Positions 1 through 6,206 of a stretch of DNA of 9,254 bases are shown piece by piece. The notes below the pieces were generated by a model. The model was not told the DNA's origin and searched no databases. It was given only the letters and a program-made list of their open reading frames with translations. A program made the translations under genes and the position numbers. This DNA comes from Desulfobacteraceae bacterium (lineage in GTDB: Bacteria > Desulfobacterota > DSM-4660 > Desulfatiglandales > Desulfatiglandaceae). The stretch spans positions 1-9,254 of the forward strand of contig DAOWOF010000077.1 of NCBI GenBank assembly GCA_030642205.1. The letters run 5' to 3'. Numbering within the stretch: position 1 is the first letter of the stretch; each line of letters starts with the position of its first letter.

Positions 1-1
1 A

Positions 2-1126
2 ACAACCCTTGAAGAAGCGCGAAGCTGGGCAATCGTGGGCTGTAATACCCCTGGCCCAACTATTAACTCCAAAGGGACATCCAGGCGGGAAGCCTGGGTA
101 ATAAATATGGCTAAATCAATTGAATTCGCGCTCTTTAACGGACAGGATCCCCAGGAAGGCTTTGAATGGGTCAAGACCGTAGAATCCGGCGATCCGGCTA
201 CATTTAAAACATATGAAGAGCTTTATCAGGCATGGCTTAAGCAGTATGAATGGCTTGCGCGGACTGAAGTAAAGTGCCGAAATGATATGTTTAAGGAGTG
301 GGGAAATGTAACCCGCAGGCCATTCCTCTCTGCCCTTTACAAGGTATGCCTGGACACAGGCGATGATATAGTACAAGAGACGGTGACTCCAAGATATTCC
401 TTCCAGACATGGGCTGGCTGGATTGATATTATGGACGCGCTTGCTGGCGTAAAATACTGCGTTTTTGACAAAAAAAAATATACCATGGCAGAGATGCTTG
501 AAGGAATAAAGGCCAACTGGAAAGGCTATGAGAAGATGAGACAGGACTTCAGGGACGCTCCAAAGTTTGGCAATGATGATGATTACGCGGATATGATAGT
601 TAAAAGGGCCACTGATGATGTCTATAATATAGCCTGGACAATCAAGGATGACAGAGGCAAACCTGTATTTGCAAACGCGCTTACGGTGACTTTGATCTAC
701 CATCATGGAAAGACAATTGGCGCCTTGCCTAGTGGAAGAGACGCTTTTACGCCTTTATGCGATGGAGGGATTAATCCTCATGCTGATTTTGATAGATCAG
801 GGCCATGGGCAAGGATGAAGTCAGCCTTAAAGATTGACCAGGAAAAATTCAAGGCCTGGATATATAATATGAAGATAGACTACCCTTCAGTAGCTGGTCC
901 TGCGGGACTTAAAAAGCTTGTGGATTATCTCAAGGCCGGACTTATGGGTGGTCAGTCGCAGTTGCAGATCAACTTTCTGTCCAAGGATATCTATGAAGAC
1001 GCGCAAAAGAATCCTGACAAATATCCATATCTTATGGTAAGGGTATCGGGATATAATGCTTACTATACTGATTTGCCTGCATTTGTTCAGGATGCCATAA
1101 TGGCACGGGTAGATCATGAACTTTAG
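2..1126 (+). CDS. Glycyl radical enzyme (pyruvate formate-lyase-like), C-terminal part, 5' end outside window
   Basis: This is the C-terminal 374 residues of a glycyl radical enzyme; the frame is open to the left edge, so the GTG at 35 is an internal valine and not a start. Family members generate a thiyl radical on a cysteine from a stable glycyl radical and use it on the substrate in the anaerobic cytoplasm. Seen: the active-site loop AIVGCNTPG with the cysteine at 41-43 (visible residue 14), a late GRDAFTPLCDGG segment near 738-771, and the radical loop RVSGYNAYY with the glycine codon at 1049-1051 (residue 350), 24 residues before the stop, as usual for the family. The residue two after the cysteine is Thr, whereas dehydratase-type members and 4-hydroxyphenylacetate decarboxylase carry a Glu there. 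The substrate is therefore not assigned; an X-succinate-synthase or arylacetate-decarboxylase relative is possible. No activating radical-SAM enzyme follows it. Family very sure, function open. Confidence 0.95.
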   Translation, partial: TTLEEARSWAIVGCNTPGPTINSKGTSRREAWVINMAKSIEFALFNGQDPQEGFEWVKTVESGDPATFKTYEELYQAWLKQYEWLARTEVKCRNDMFKEWGNVTRRPFLSALYKVCLDTGDDIVQETVTPRYSFQTWAGWIDIMDALAGVKYCVFDKKKYTMAEMLEGIKANWKGYEKMRQDFRDAPKFGNDDDYADMIVKRATDDVYNIAWTIKDDRGKPVFANALTVTLIYHHGKTIGALPSGRDAFTPLCDGGINPHADFDRSGPWARMKSALKIDQEKFKAWIYNMKIDYPSVAGPAGLKKLVDYLKAGLMGGQSQLQINFLSKDIYEDAQKNPDKYPYLMVRVSGYNAYYTDLPAFVQDAIMARVDHEL

Positions 1127-1133
1127 ATAGTTG

Positions 1134-1174
1134 AAGATGAACGATGAAAAAGCATTTTTTTCTTCGTTCATCTT
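1134..1174 (+). terminator. Hairpin directly after the glycyl radical enzyme stop codon
   Basis: Two 18-base arms (1134-1151 and 1157-1174) pair with a single T-T mismatch (1145/1163) around a 5-base loop. The outer 11 bp is AAGATGAACGA against TCGTTCATCTT and the inner 6 bp is GAAAAA against TTTTTC. It begins 8 bases after the stop codon, where a transcription terminator or an mRNA 3'-end stabiliser would sit. The stem is not GC-rich and only a short T-rich tail (TCTTTATC) follows, so termination efficiency is uncertain. Confidence 0.5.
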
Positions 1175-1460
1175 TATCACTCAAAAATTGTGAGCTGTGC
1201 GGGGGGAGGGCTATCAATCAAAGAGAAAATATTGGCCCTTCAGCAGAATTAGTGGGTAAAAATCGGGCAGTTAAAGAAAAAAACGATTATCGACATAAAC
1301 CGAGACAATTTTTAAAGGTACTTGACTTCACATTTAATGCGCTTGCAGTCGGAGATTGCTCCCAAAAAGAAATTAATTAGATTCAATAGAATGAGGCAAT
1401 TCAAAACTAACTGAAAAAATATAAAATGGTGGCATTTTTACAGGTCTCCTATTGACAACG

Positions 1461-1607
1461 CTACCAAGATTTTAACCATTTTGCGGCAGCGTGCAAATCT
1501 GCTGTAAACGTGGCAAAATGACGAACTGGTTTATTATCCCTGTCATCAGGGTCAGCAATATAAATTTCAGAGGCGCCAATATCAATACCGGCTGCATTGC
1601 TGAATAG
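1461..1607 (-). pseudogene. IS110-family transposase, N-terminal remnant
   Basis: The - strand encodes 48 residues between two stop codons that match the start of IS110/IS1111-group transposases. It reads NAAGIDIGASEIYIA, then a DRDNKPVRHFATFTADL segment, then AAKWLKSW and TAG. These elements encode DEDD recombinases with a RuvC-like fold; the aspartate of GIDIG (residue 9 of the fragment) corresponds to the first catalytic acid. The rest of the protein, which should continue with a TVAMESTGVYW-like segment, is missing in all frames downstream. There is no start codon in frame before the conserved part, because a TAA lies at 1608-1610. It is therefore a dead fragment of a roughly 300-400 residue gene. 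I recognise no element ends or bridge-RNA region. Confidence 0.8.
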
Positions 1608-1687
1608 TTACAAATTTTAAACATTGCATTACAGCCTGTTGAATAAAAACTTCTTTAAATCAACAGACTTGTACATACATTATTTCA

Positions 1688-2872
1688 TCATTTGCGTGGC
1701 AATCCCAATACCTGAAGAGCTATAATTGTACGTTGTATCTCGGATGAACCACCTCCTATGGTCATGCTTCTTGCGCAGAGCCAGCCCTTGGTTATTTGGT
1801 GGACGATATCATCACATTCCTCCAGATTATACCAGGATTGTGCGTAGACGCCTAATGCCTCCATATTCAGGTCGATTGTCTTCTGATATAATTCTGCGCC
1901 ACAGACCTTGAGAATATTTGCCTCCACGCCCGGGACGCCAGTCTCATTCGATTTTGACAGGGCCTTATAAAAAGTATAAAGAAGAGCCTTTGCTTCTACT
2001 TCTAATTCGGCTAATTTCCTTCTAAAGGCCTTATTTTCAATAAGTGGCTTACCTCCGGACATATTTTTTTTCGCATGCTTTAAAGCCAGATCAAGCGCGT
2101 AAATTAAATCACCTATAGGAAAGACATTGATTCGTTCAAACTCCATAAGAGATTTGGCAATATTCCATCCTTGGTGCAGTTCTCCCACCAGATTTTCCTT
2201 TGGAACACGAACATTATCAAAAAATATTTCACAAAAAGGTTTATCATCCATTAGCGCTTCAATTGGACGTACAGTCACGCCTGGTGATTTTAGATCTATA
2301 AGCAAAAAACTGATTCCTTGCTGCTTTTTTCCTGATGAATCTGTACGCACTAACGCAAACACCCAGTCAGCATGATTGGCCATACTGGACCATACTTTCT
2401 GTCCATCAACAATAAAGTCATCTCCATCAGGAATTGCGCTTACCTTCAAACTGGCCAGATCAGACCCCGCATTAGGCTCGGAAAAACCTTGGGCCCAGAC
2501 AGTTTTAGCGGACAACATATCAGGGATAAAACGGTCTTGCTGTTCTTCTGTACCAAAATGGATCAGTATTGGAGCCATCATTCCTAAAGATGGAATTTTG
2601 GTTTTGAGTCTTGGGGCACCAGATAAAGAATATTCATAATTGAATAAAAACTTTTTTGTATCATCTAGACCTGCTCCACCCCTTTCTTTTGGAAATCCAA
2701 GAGCAAGCCATCCTTTTTGATATAGTTTGTTATGCCATTTCAATAAAGATTCAAAATCGGCTGAAGTCCCGCCAAAGCTTTTGTGTAAAATTTCAGGGGA
2801 GGCATTTTCTTTTATCCAGGTTGATACTTCTTCACGAAAAGCTTCGTCCTCTTGAGAAAAAGATGCTTTCAT
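1688..2872 (-). CDS. Acyl-CoA dehydrogenase, FadE/PimC-like
   Basis: A complete 394-residue FAD-dependent acyl-CoA dehydrogenase, which introduces an alpha-beta double bond into an acyl-CoA thioester and passes electrons to electron-transfer flavoprotein in the cytoplasm. Seen: an N-terminal helical domain (about 1-120); the flavin signature GFSEPNAGSDLAS at 129-141; the beta-domain KVWSSMANHADW at 159-170; and the C-terminal IGGGSSEIQR at 372-381. At the position where medium-chain enzymes carry the catalytic Glu of YEGTSEIQ, this protein has Gly. A Glu in LMEFERIN (E246) aligns by motif with the helix-G catalytic Glu of isovaleryl-CoA and long-chain enzymes, so it is the likely base. The length and start pattern (FSQEDEAFREEV) resemble FadE-type and pimeloyl-CoA dehydrogenase large subunits, some of which need a small partner subunit; none is adjacent. 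The start is fixed by an AAAAGGAGA ribosome site 7 bases upstream (2880-2888). Substrate unknown. Confidence 0.95.
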   Translation of the reverse strand: MKASFSQEDEAFREEVSTWIKENASPEILHKSFGGTSADFESLLKWHNKLYQKGWLALGFPKERGGAGLDDTKKFLFNYEYSLSGAPRLKTKIPSLGMMAPILIHFGTEEQQDRFIPDMLSAKTVWAQGFSEPNAGSDLASLKVSAIPDGDDFIVDGQKVWSSMANHADWVFALVRTDSSGKKQQGISFLLIDLKSPGVTVRPIEALMDDKPFCEIFFDNVRVPKENLVGELHQGWNIAKSLMEFERINVFPIGDLIYALDLALKHAKKNMSGGKPLIENKAFRRKLAELEVEAKALLYTFYKALSKSNETGVPGVEANILKVCGAELYQKTIDLNMEALGVYAQSWYNLEECDDIVHQITKGWLCARSMTIGGGSSEIQRTIIALQVLGLPRK

Positions 2873-2915
2873 ATGTTCATCTCCTTTTAGTTGAATAATG
2901 TGAAATTGGCATAAT

Positions 2916-2943
2916 ATTAAAATTTATAAACAAAGACATTCAA
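2916..2943 (-). promoter_or_regulatory. Candidate sigma70-type promoter for the acyl-CoA dehydrogenase
   Basis: Read on the - strand, TTGAAT (2938-2943) and TTTAAT (2916-2921) are separated by 16 bases. They match the -35 consensus at 4 of 6 and the -10 consensus at 5 of 6 positions. The pair lies about 45-70 bases before the dehydrogenase start, giving a short leader with the strong ribosome site. The area is AT-rich, so a chance match is quite possible. Confidence 0.3.
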
Positions 2944-3207
2944 TTCTGCCTAGACCTGTTTTATTTTTTTGTAGTGACAGTGAGCAACAAGAGCAAGGAA
3001 GAAAGATGTATAGGCTATTGATGTCCAGTCCAGTTTAATTTGAGGCTGTTCTAGGCATGAAAAAAGAGCTTAAAATAATATTTATCTTATCTGCAATATG
3101 ATTACAAAAAAACATATAGCAAAGTAAAGGAAAATCAGCAATTCTAATTATGGTATGTTTCTTTCACCATTATGCATTATAAGAACCTCCAAATTTAAAT
3201 TTAACAA

Positions 3208-3243
3208 AAAAAGCCTTGCCCTGATATACAAGCCAGGCTTTTT
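3208..3243. terminator. Terminator-like hairpin, possibly bidirectional
   Basis: AAAAAGCCT (3208-3216) pairs perfectly with AGGCTTTTT (3235-3243) over 9 bp, and 2 more bp form after one mismatch. A run of seven A before GCC and five T after GGC give it a tract on both sides, the form of an intrinsic terminator usable on either strand. No recognised gene ends here on either strand; the neighbours both start away from it. Confidence 0.5.
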
Positions 3244-3245
3244 AG

Positions 3246-3333
3246 TTCCAGGTTTGATCAATGAAAATAAATGGTCAACCGGAACCACCAAGATTACACC
3301 AGTTATGTAATTTCAGATTGAACAAACCTGGAA
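3246..3333. repeat. 11-bp inverted repeat around a 66-base spacer
   Basis: TTCCAGGTTTG (3246-3256) is the exact reverse complement of CAAACCTGGAA (3323-3333). The match continues inward with one mismatch and two more pairs (ATC against GAA at the inner ends). It sits immediately after the 3208-3243 hairpin. It could be the outer stem of a folded RNA or the ends of a small decayed mobile element; the 66 bases between contain no gene. Confidence 0.45.
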
Positions 3334-3379
3334 AAAATCTGATGAGCATAAGGATCAAATGTGGATTTGCCCCTTATTA

Positions 3380-3408
3380 TTGAAAATAAATTTTTTTATA
3401 CTCGATAT
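3380..3408 (+). promoter_or_regulatory. Candidate heat-shock (sigma32-type) promoter for clpB
   Basis: TTGAAA (3380-3385) is followed after 15 bases by CTCGATAT (3401-3408). The sigma32 consensus is CTTGAAA, then roughly 13-15 bases, then CCCCATNT; five of the seven defined -10 bases match. The CG within this otherwise AT-only tract makes the -10 stand out. Use of this site would give a leader of nearly 200 bases that includes the palindrome at 3487-3555. No CIRCE (HrcA) operator is seen. Confidence 0.3.
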
Positions 3409-3445
3409 ATTGTAAATAAATTTATGTGATATAGATTTTATATAT

Positions 3446-3474
3446 ATGAAAATTTTTAAAAGGTTTACTATAAT
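3446..3474 (+). promoter_or_regulatory. Candidate sigma70-type promoter for clpB
   Basis: A perfect TATAAT at 3469-3474 lies 17 bases after ATGAAA (3446-3451), which matches the -35 consensus at 4 of 6 positions. The upstream 60 bases are almost entirely A and T, as in an UP element. A transcript from here would begin just before the palindrome, so the palindrome would form the start of the clpB leader. Confidence 0.35.
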
Positions 3475-3486
3475 AGCTTGTGGGGT

Positions 3487-3555
3487 GGGTCAAATTTTCT
3501 CTTGACTCTTACGAACAAATTCAAATTAATTAAGAGCCAAGAGAAAATTTGACCC
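3487..3555. repeat. Large palindrome (25-bp arms) in the clpB leader
   Basis: GGGTCAAATTTTCTCTTG (3487-3504) is the exact reverse complement of 3538-3555. After one A-C mismatch (3505/3537) the pairing resumes for 6 more bp (3506-3511 with 3531-3536), leaving a 19-base loop. The arms end in GGGTC/GACCC. There is no T run after it, so it is not a standard terminator. The form, a long extragenic hairpin with GGGTC-type ends, recalls REP-like elements mobilised by REP-associated tyrosine transposases, but none is encoded here. It could also act on clpB expression as a leader structure. Confidence 0.75.
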
Positions 3556-3609
3556 CTTACTACCTTACTAAAACGCTTTCATTATTCTGATAAAGGAGGA
3601 TTATTAGAG

Positions 3610-6189
3610 ATGAGACTTGATAAATTTACAATCAAAAGCCAGGAAGCTATTCAAGCTGCTCAACAACTTGCCGAAAAATCAGGCCACCAGCAAATCGAGC
3701 CGGAGCATTTGGGGAAGGTTATAATTGAAGAAAAAGAAGGCGCGATTCCCCCCCTTATAAGAAAAATAGGGGCAAATCAAGCCATCCTTGTTCAATCTTT
3801 TGACACTGCCCTGAAAAAAATACCAAAGGTATCCGGAGCCAGTCTCGGTCAACCATATATTGCTCCGGATACAAAACAGATTCTGGATTCAGCTTTTAAT
3901 GAAGCTACACAGATGAAAGATGATTTTGTCGGTCTTGAGCATATTTTGTTATCAATTACAGACGCAAAGAAAGGAGCCGCAGCCAATCTGCTTGCAGATG
4001 CCGGAATTACCAGGGAAGCAATCCTGAAAGCCCTGGTGGATATCCGTGGAGGTCAAAGGATCACAGATCAAAACCCGGAGGATAAATACCAGGCGCTTGA
4101 AAAATTCAGTCTTGATCTTACTGAAAGCGCCGCCAGAGGAGATCTTGATCCTGTTATTGGGCGGGATGATGAGATAAGAAGGATTGTCCAGGTTTTATCC
4201 AGGAGAACCAAGAATAACCCTGTCCTGATCGGTGAACCTGGGGTAGGCAAGACTGCCATCGTGGAAGGACTCGCGCAAAGGATTATCCATGGAGATATTC
4301 CGGAAACCCTGAAAGATAAAAGGGTCGCTGCTCTGGATATGGGGGCTCTGATTGCGGGAGCCAAGTATCGAGGAGAATTTGAGGATCGTTTTAAGGCCGT
4401 GTTAAAGGAAGTCATTGATTCCCATGGGCAAATAATTCTTTTTATAGACGAAATCCATACATTAATAGGGGCAGGAGCCGCAGAGGGAGCTGTTGACGCG
4501 TCCAATATGTTAAAGCCGGCGCTGGCCCGCGGCGAAATAAAATGCGTTGGAGCCACTACTATTAAGGAATACCGCAAATATATTGAAAAGGACGCTGCTT
4601 TTGAAAGACGTTTTCAGCCAGTAATGGTTGAGGAGCCTTCGGTGGAAGATACCATCTCGATCCTTAGGGGCCTGAAAGAAAAATATGAGGTGCACCATGG
4701 GGTGCGAATCAAGGATTCAGCCCTGGTAGCGGCAGCTGTTTTATCCCATAGATATATCACTGATCGTTTTCTGCCAGACAAGGCGATAGATCTGGTGGAT
4801 GAGGCCACATCACGCCTCAGGATTGATATTGATACAATGCCGTCTGAAATTGATAATATCCGGAGAAAAATTCTGCAACTGGATATCGAAAAAGAGGCAC
4901 TTAAAAAAGAGCGTGATTCCAGCTCAAAAAAAAGGCTTGTAAAAATTGAACAAGAACTGGTGTCTCTTAAAAATCAGACAGATGAAATGACTGCCCACTG
5001 GAAAAAGGAAAAGGAATATATCGAAAAAATCCGCGCAATCAAGGAACAGCTGGAAGCAACCAGATTAGAATCTCAAGCAGCGGAACGACAGGGTGATCTT
5101 TCCAGGGCGGCTGAGCTCAAATATGGGACTTTGATTGAACTGGAAAAGAAACTCAGTCTTGAAAATGAGGATTTTTCAAGACTCCAGTCTGATCAAAAAA
5201 TGCTCAAGGAAGAGGTTGAGAGTGAAGATATAGCTGAGGTGGTAGCCAAATGGACTAGTATCCCTGTTGCTAAAATGATGGAAGGAGAAAAAGAAAAACT
5301 CCTGCATATGGAGGAACGCCTGGCCCTGCGCGTTATTGGCCAGGAAAAGGGAATCATTGCCGTTTCCAACGCGGTTCGCAGGGCTCGTGCGGGCATCCAG
5401 GATCCCAATAGACCTATAGGCTCCTTTATTTTTCTTGGGCCTACCGGAGTTGGCAAAACCGAACTGGCCCGGGCCCTGGCAGAATTTTTATTTGATGATG
5501 AACAGTTCATGGTTCGTATTGATATGTCAGAATTCATGGAAAAGCACTCGGTAGCAAGGCTGATAGGCGCTCCGCCCGGCTATGTGGGCTATGAGGAAGG
5601 AGGCTATTTGACAGAAGCCGTCCGGAGGCATCCCTATGTAGTGATCCTGTTTGACGAAATAGAAAAGGCCCATCCCGATGTCTTTAACGTCCTGCTGCAG
5701 ATCCTGGAAGATGGACGCATGACGGATGGAAAGGGGCGGACAGTTGATTTTAAAAACACAGTATTGATTATGACGTCCAATGTGGGAAGCCAATGGATAC
5801 AGGATCTTAGGAATAAGGATGCCGGGGAGTTGGAAAATCGGCTGTCAGATGCCCTTCGCGCCACCTTTAAACCGGAATTTCTCAATCGGATCGACGAAAT
5901 TGTGACATTCAATACTCTGGGGCCTGAAGAGATAAAGAAAATTGTAGAAATTCAGGTTAGACTTCTTGGTAAACGCCTGCAGAATAAACAAATCACACTT
6001 AATCTCACAGATGAGGCTAAGGAATTTCTGGCCAGGAAAGGCTTTGATCCTGTATATGGAGCCAGACCTCTTAAGAGAACTATTCAGCACCTTATTCTGG
6101 ATCCGCTGTCCATGAAAATTCTTGATGGATCGACCAAAGAAGGTGATCTGGTTGAGATATCAATAAAGGATGGAAATCTGGTTTTTTAA
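3610..6189 (+). CDS. clpB: ATP-dependent disaggregase ClpB (Hsp100)
   Basis: A complete 859-residue ClpB, the hexameric AAA+ chaperone that with DnaK/DnaJ/GrpE pulls polypeptides out of aggregates after heat stress in the cytoplasm. Domains in order: a double Clp N domain (about 1-145); the first ATPase with Walker A GEPGVGKT (208-215), pore loop AKYRGEFE (251-258, Tyr253), Walker B ILFIDE (276-281) and arginine fingers FERRF (331-335); the coiled-coil middle domain (about 405-540) that contacts DnaK and separates ClpB from ClpA/ClpC; and the second ATPase with Walker A GPTGVGKT (610-617), pore loop GYVGYEEGG (657-665), Walker B VILFDE (678-683) and sensor-2 GARPLKR (817-823). Length equals the family norm (E. 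coli 857). All key residues are intact. The start is supported by AAGGAGG at 3593-3599. No other heat-shock gene is adjacent. The gene ends 17 bases before the convergent exporter gene. Confidence 0.99.
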   Translation: MRLDKFTIKSQEAIQAAQQLAEKSGHQQIEPEHLGKVIIEEKEGAIPPLIRKIGANQAILVQSFDTALKKIPKVSGASLGQPYIAPDTKQILDSAFNEATQMKDDFVGLEHILLSITDAKKGAAANLLADAGITREAILKALVDIRGGQRITDQNPEDKYQALEKFSLDLTESAARGDLDPVIGRDDEIRRIVQVLSRRTKNNPVLIGEPGVGKTAIVEGLAQRIIHGDIPETLKDKRVAALDMGALIAGAKYRGEFEDRFKAVLKEVIDSHGQIILFIDEIHTLIGAGAAEGAVDASNMLKPALARGEIKCVGATTIKEYRKYIEKDAAFERRFQPVMVEEPSVEDTISILRGLKEKYEVHHGVRIKDSALVAAAVLSHRYITDRFLPDKAIDLVDEATSRLRIDIDTMPSEIDNIRRKILQLDIEKEALKKERDSSSKKRLVKIEQELVSLKNQTDEMTAHWKKEKEYIEKIRAIKEQLEATRLESQAAERQGDLSRAAELKYGTLIELEKKLSLENEDFSRLQSDQKMLKEEVESEDIAEVVAKWTSIPVAKMMEGEKEKLLHMEERLALRVIGQEKGIIAVSNAVRRARAGIQDPNRPIGSFIFLGPTGVGKTELARALAEFLFDDEQFMVRIDMSEFMEKHSVARLIGAPPGYVGYEEGGYLTEAVRRHPYVVILFDEIEKAHPDVFNVLLQILEDGRMTDGKGRTVDFKNTVLIMTSNVGSQWIQDLRNKDAGELENRLSDALRATFKPEFLNRIDEIVTFNTLGPEEIKKIVEIQVRLLGKRLQNKQITLNLTDEAKEFLARKGFDPVYGARPLKRTIQHLILDPLSMKILDGSTKEGDLVEISIKDGNLVF

Positions 6190-6206
6190 GGAGAAAAAAG
6201 CATCCA

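Larger units (their letters stand above)
1127..1687. other. Gene-poor spacer between glycyl radical enzyme and acyl-CoA dehydrogenase
   Basis: This 561-base stretch holds the post-stop hairpin (1134-1174) and the IS110-type transposase remnant (1461-1607). Between them I see no gene I can support. A 78-codon open frame at 1144-1380 resembles no family I know, has no good ribosome binding site and starts inside the hairpin. The bases 1608-1687 show nothing recognisable apart from the likely degraded upstream end of the transposase. The stretch reads as scar tissue left by an insertion event. Confidence 0.6.
2889..3592. other. Divergent intergenic region with structured elements, no gene seen
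   Basis: About 700 bases between the divergently transcribed dehydrogenase and clpB. I find no open frame resembling a protein on either strand and no tRNA-like fold. It holds a possible promoter for the dehydrogenase (2916-2943), a terminator-like hairpin (3208-3243), an inverted repeat (3246-3333), two candidate clpB promoters (3380-3408 and 3446-3474) in a very AT-rich tract, and a large palindrome (3487-3555). A terminator with no gene in front of it leaves room for an unrecognised small RNA, but no promoter for one is evident. Confidence 0.6.

Noticed and set aside
35..37. GTG as the start of the glycyl radical enzyme
   Set aside because: The frame stays open to the window edge with TTLEEARSWAI before it, which continues the family's active-site region, so this is an internal valine of a truncated gene.
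116..706. 196-codon open frame on the - strand opposite the glycyl radical enzyme
   Set aside because: It overlaps conserved coding sequence on the other strand and its product looks like no protein family, so it is a shadow frame.
1144..1380. 78-codon open frame on the + strand with a CxxC near its start
   Set aside because: Its ATG lies inside the strong hairpin at 1134-1174, there is no convincing ribosome site, the sequence resembles no family I know, and it does not look like the cysteine-rich small subunit that accompanies some glycyl radical decarboxylases.
2947..3057. 8-bp inverted repeat TGCCTAGA / TCTAGGCA about 95 bases apart
   Set aside because: Short arms at this distance are expected by chance in a 700-base AT-rich spacer and there is no enclosed gene or supporting feature.
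4068..4577. 169-codon open frame on the - strand inside clpB
   Set aside because: It lies opposite the first ATPase domain of an intact, strongly conserved gene and its translation has no domain features; it is a reverse-strand shadow.
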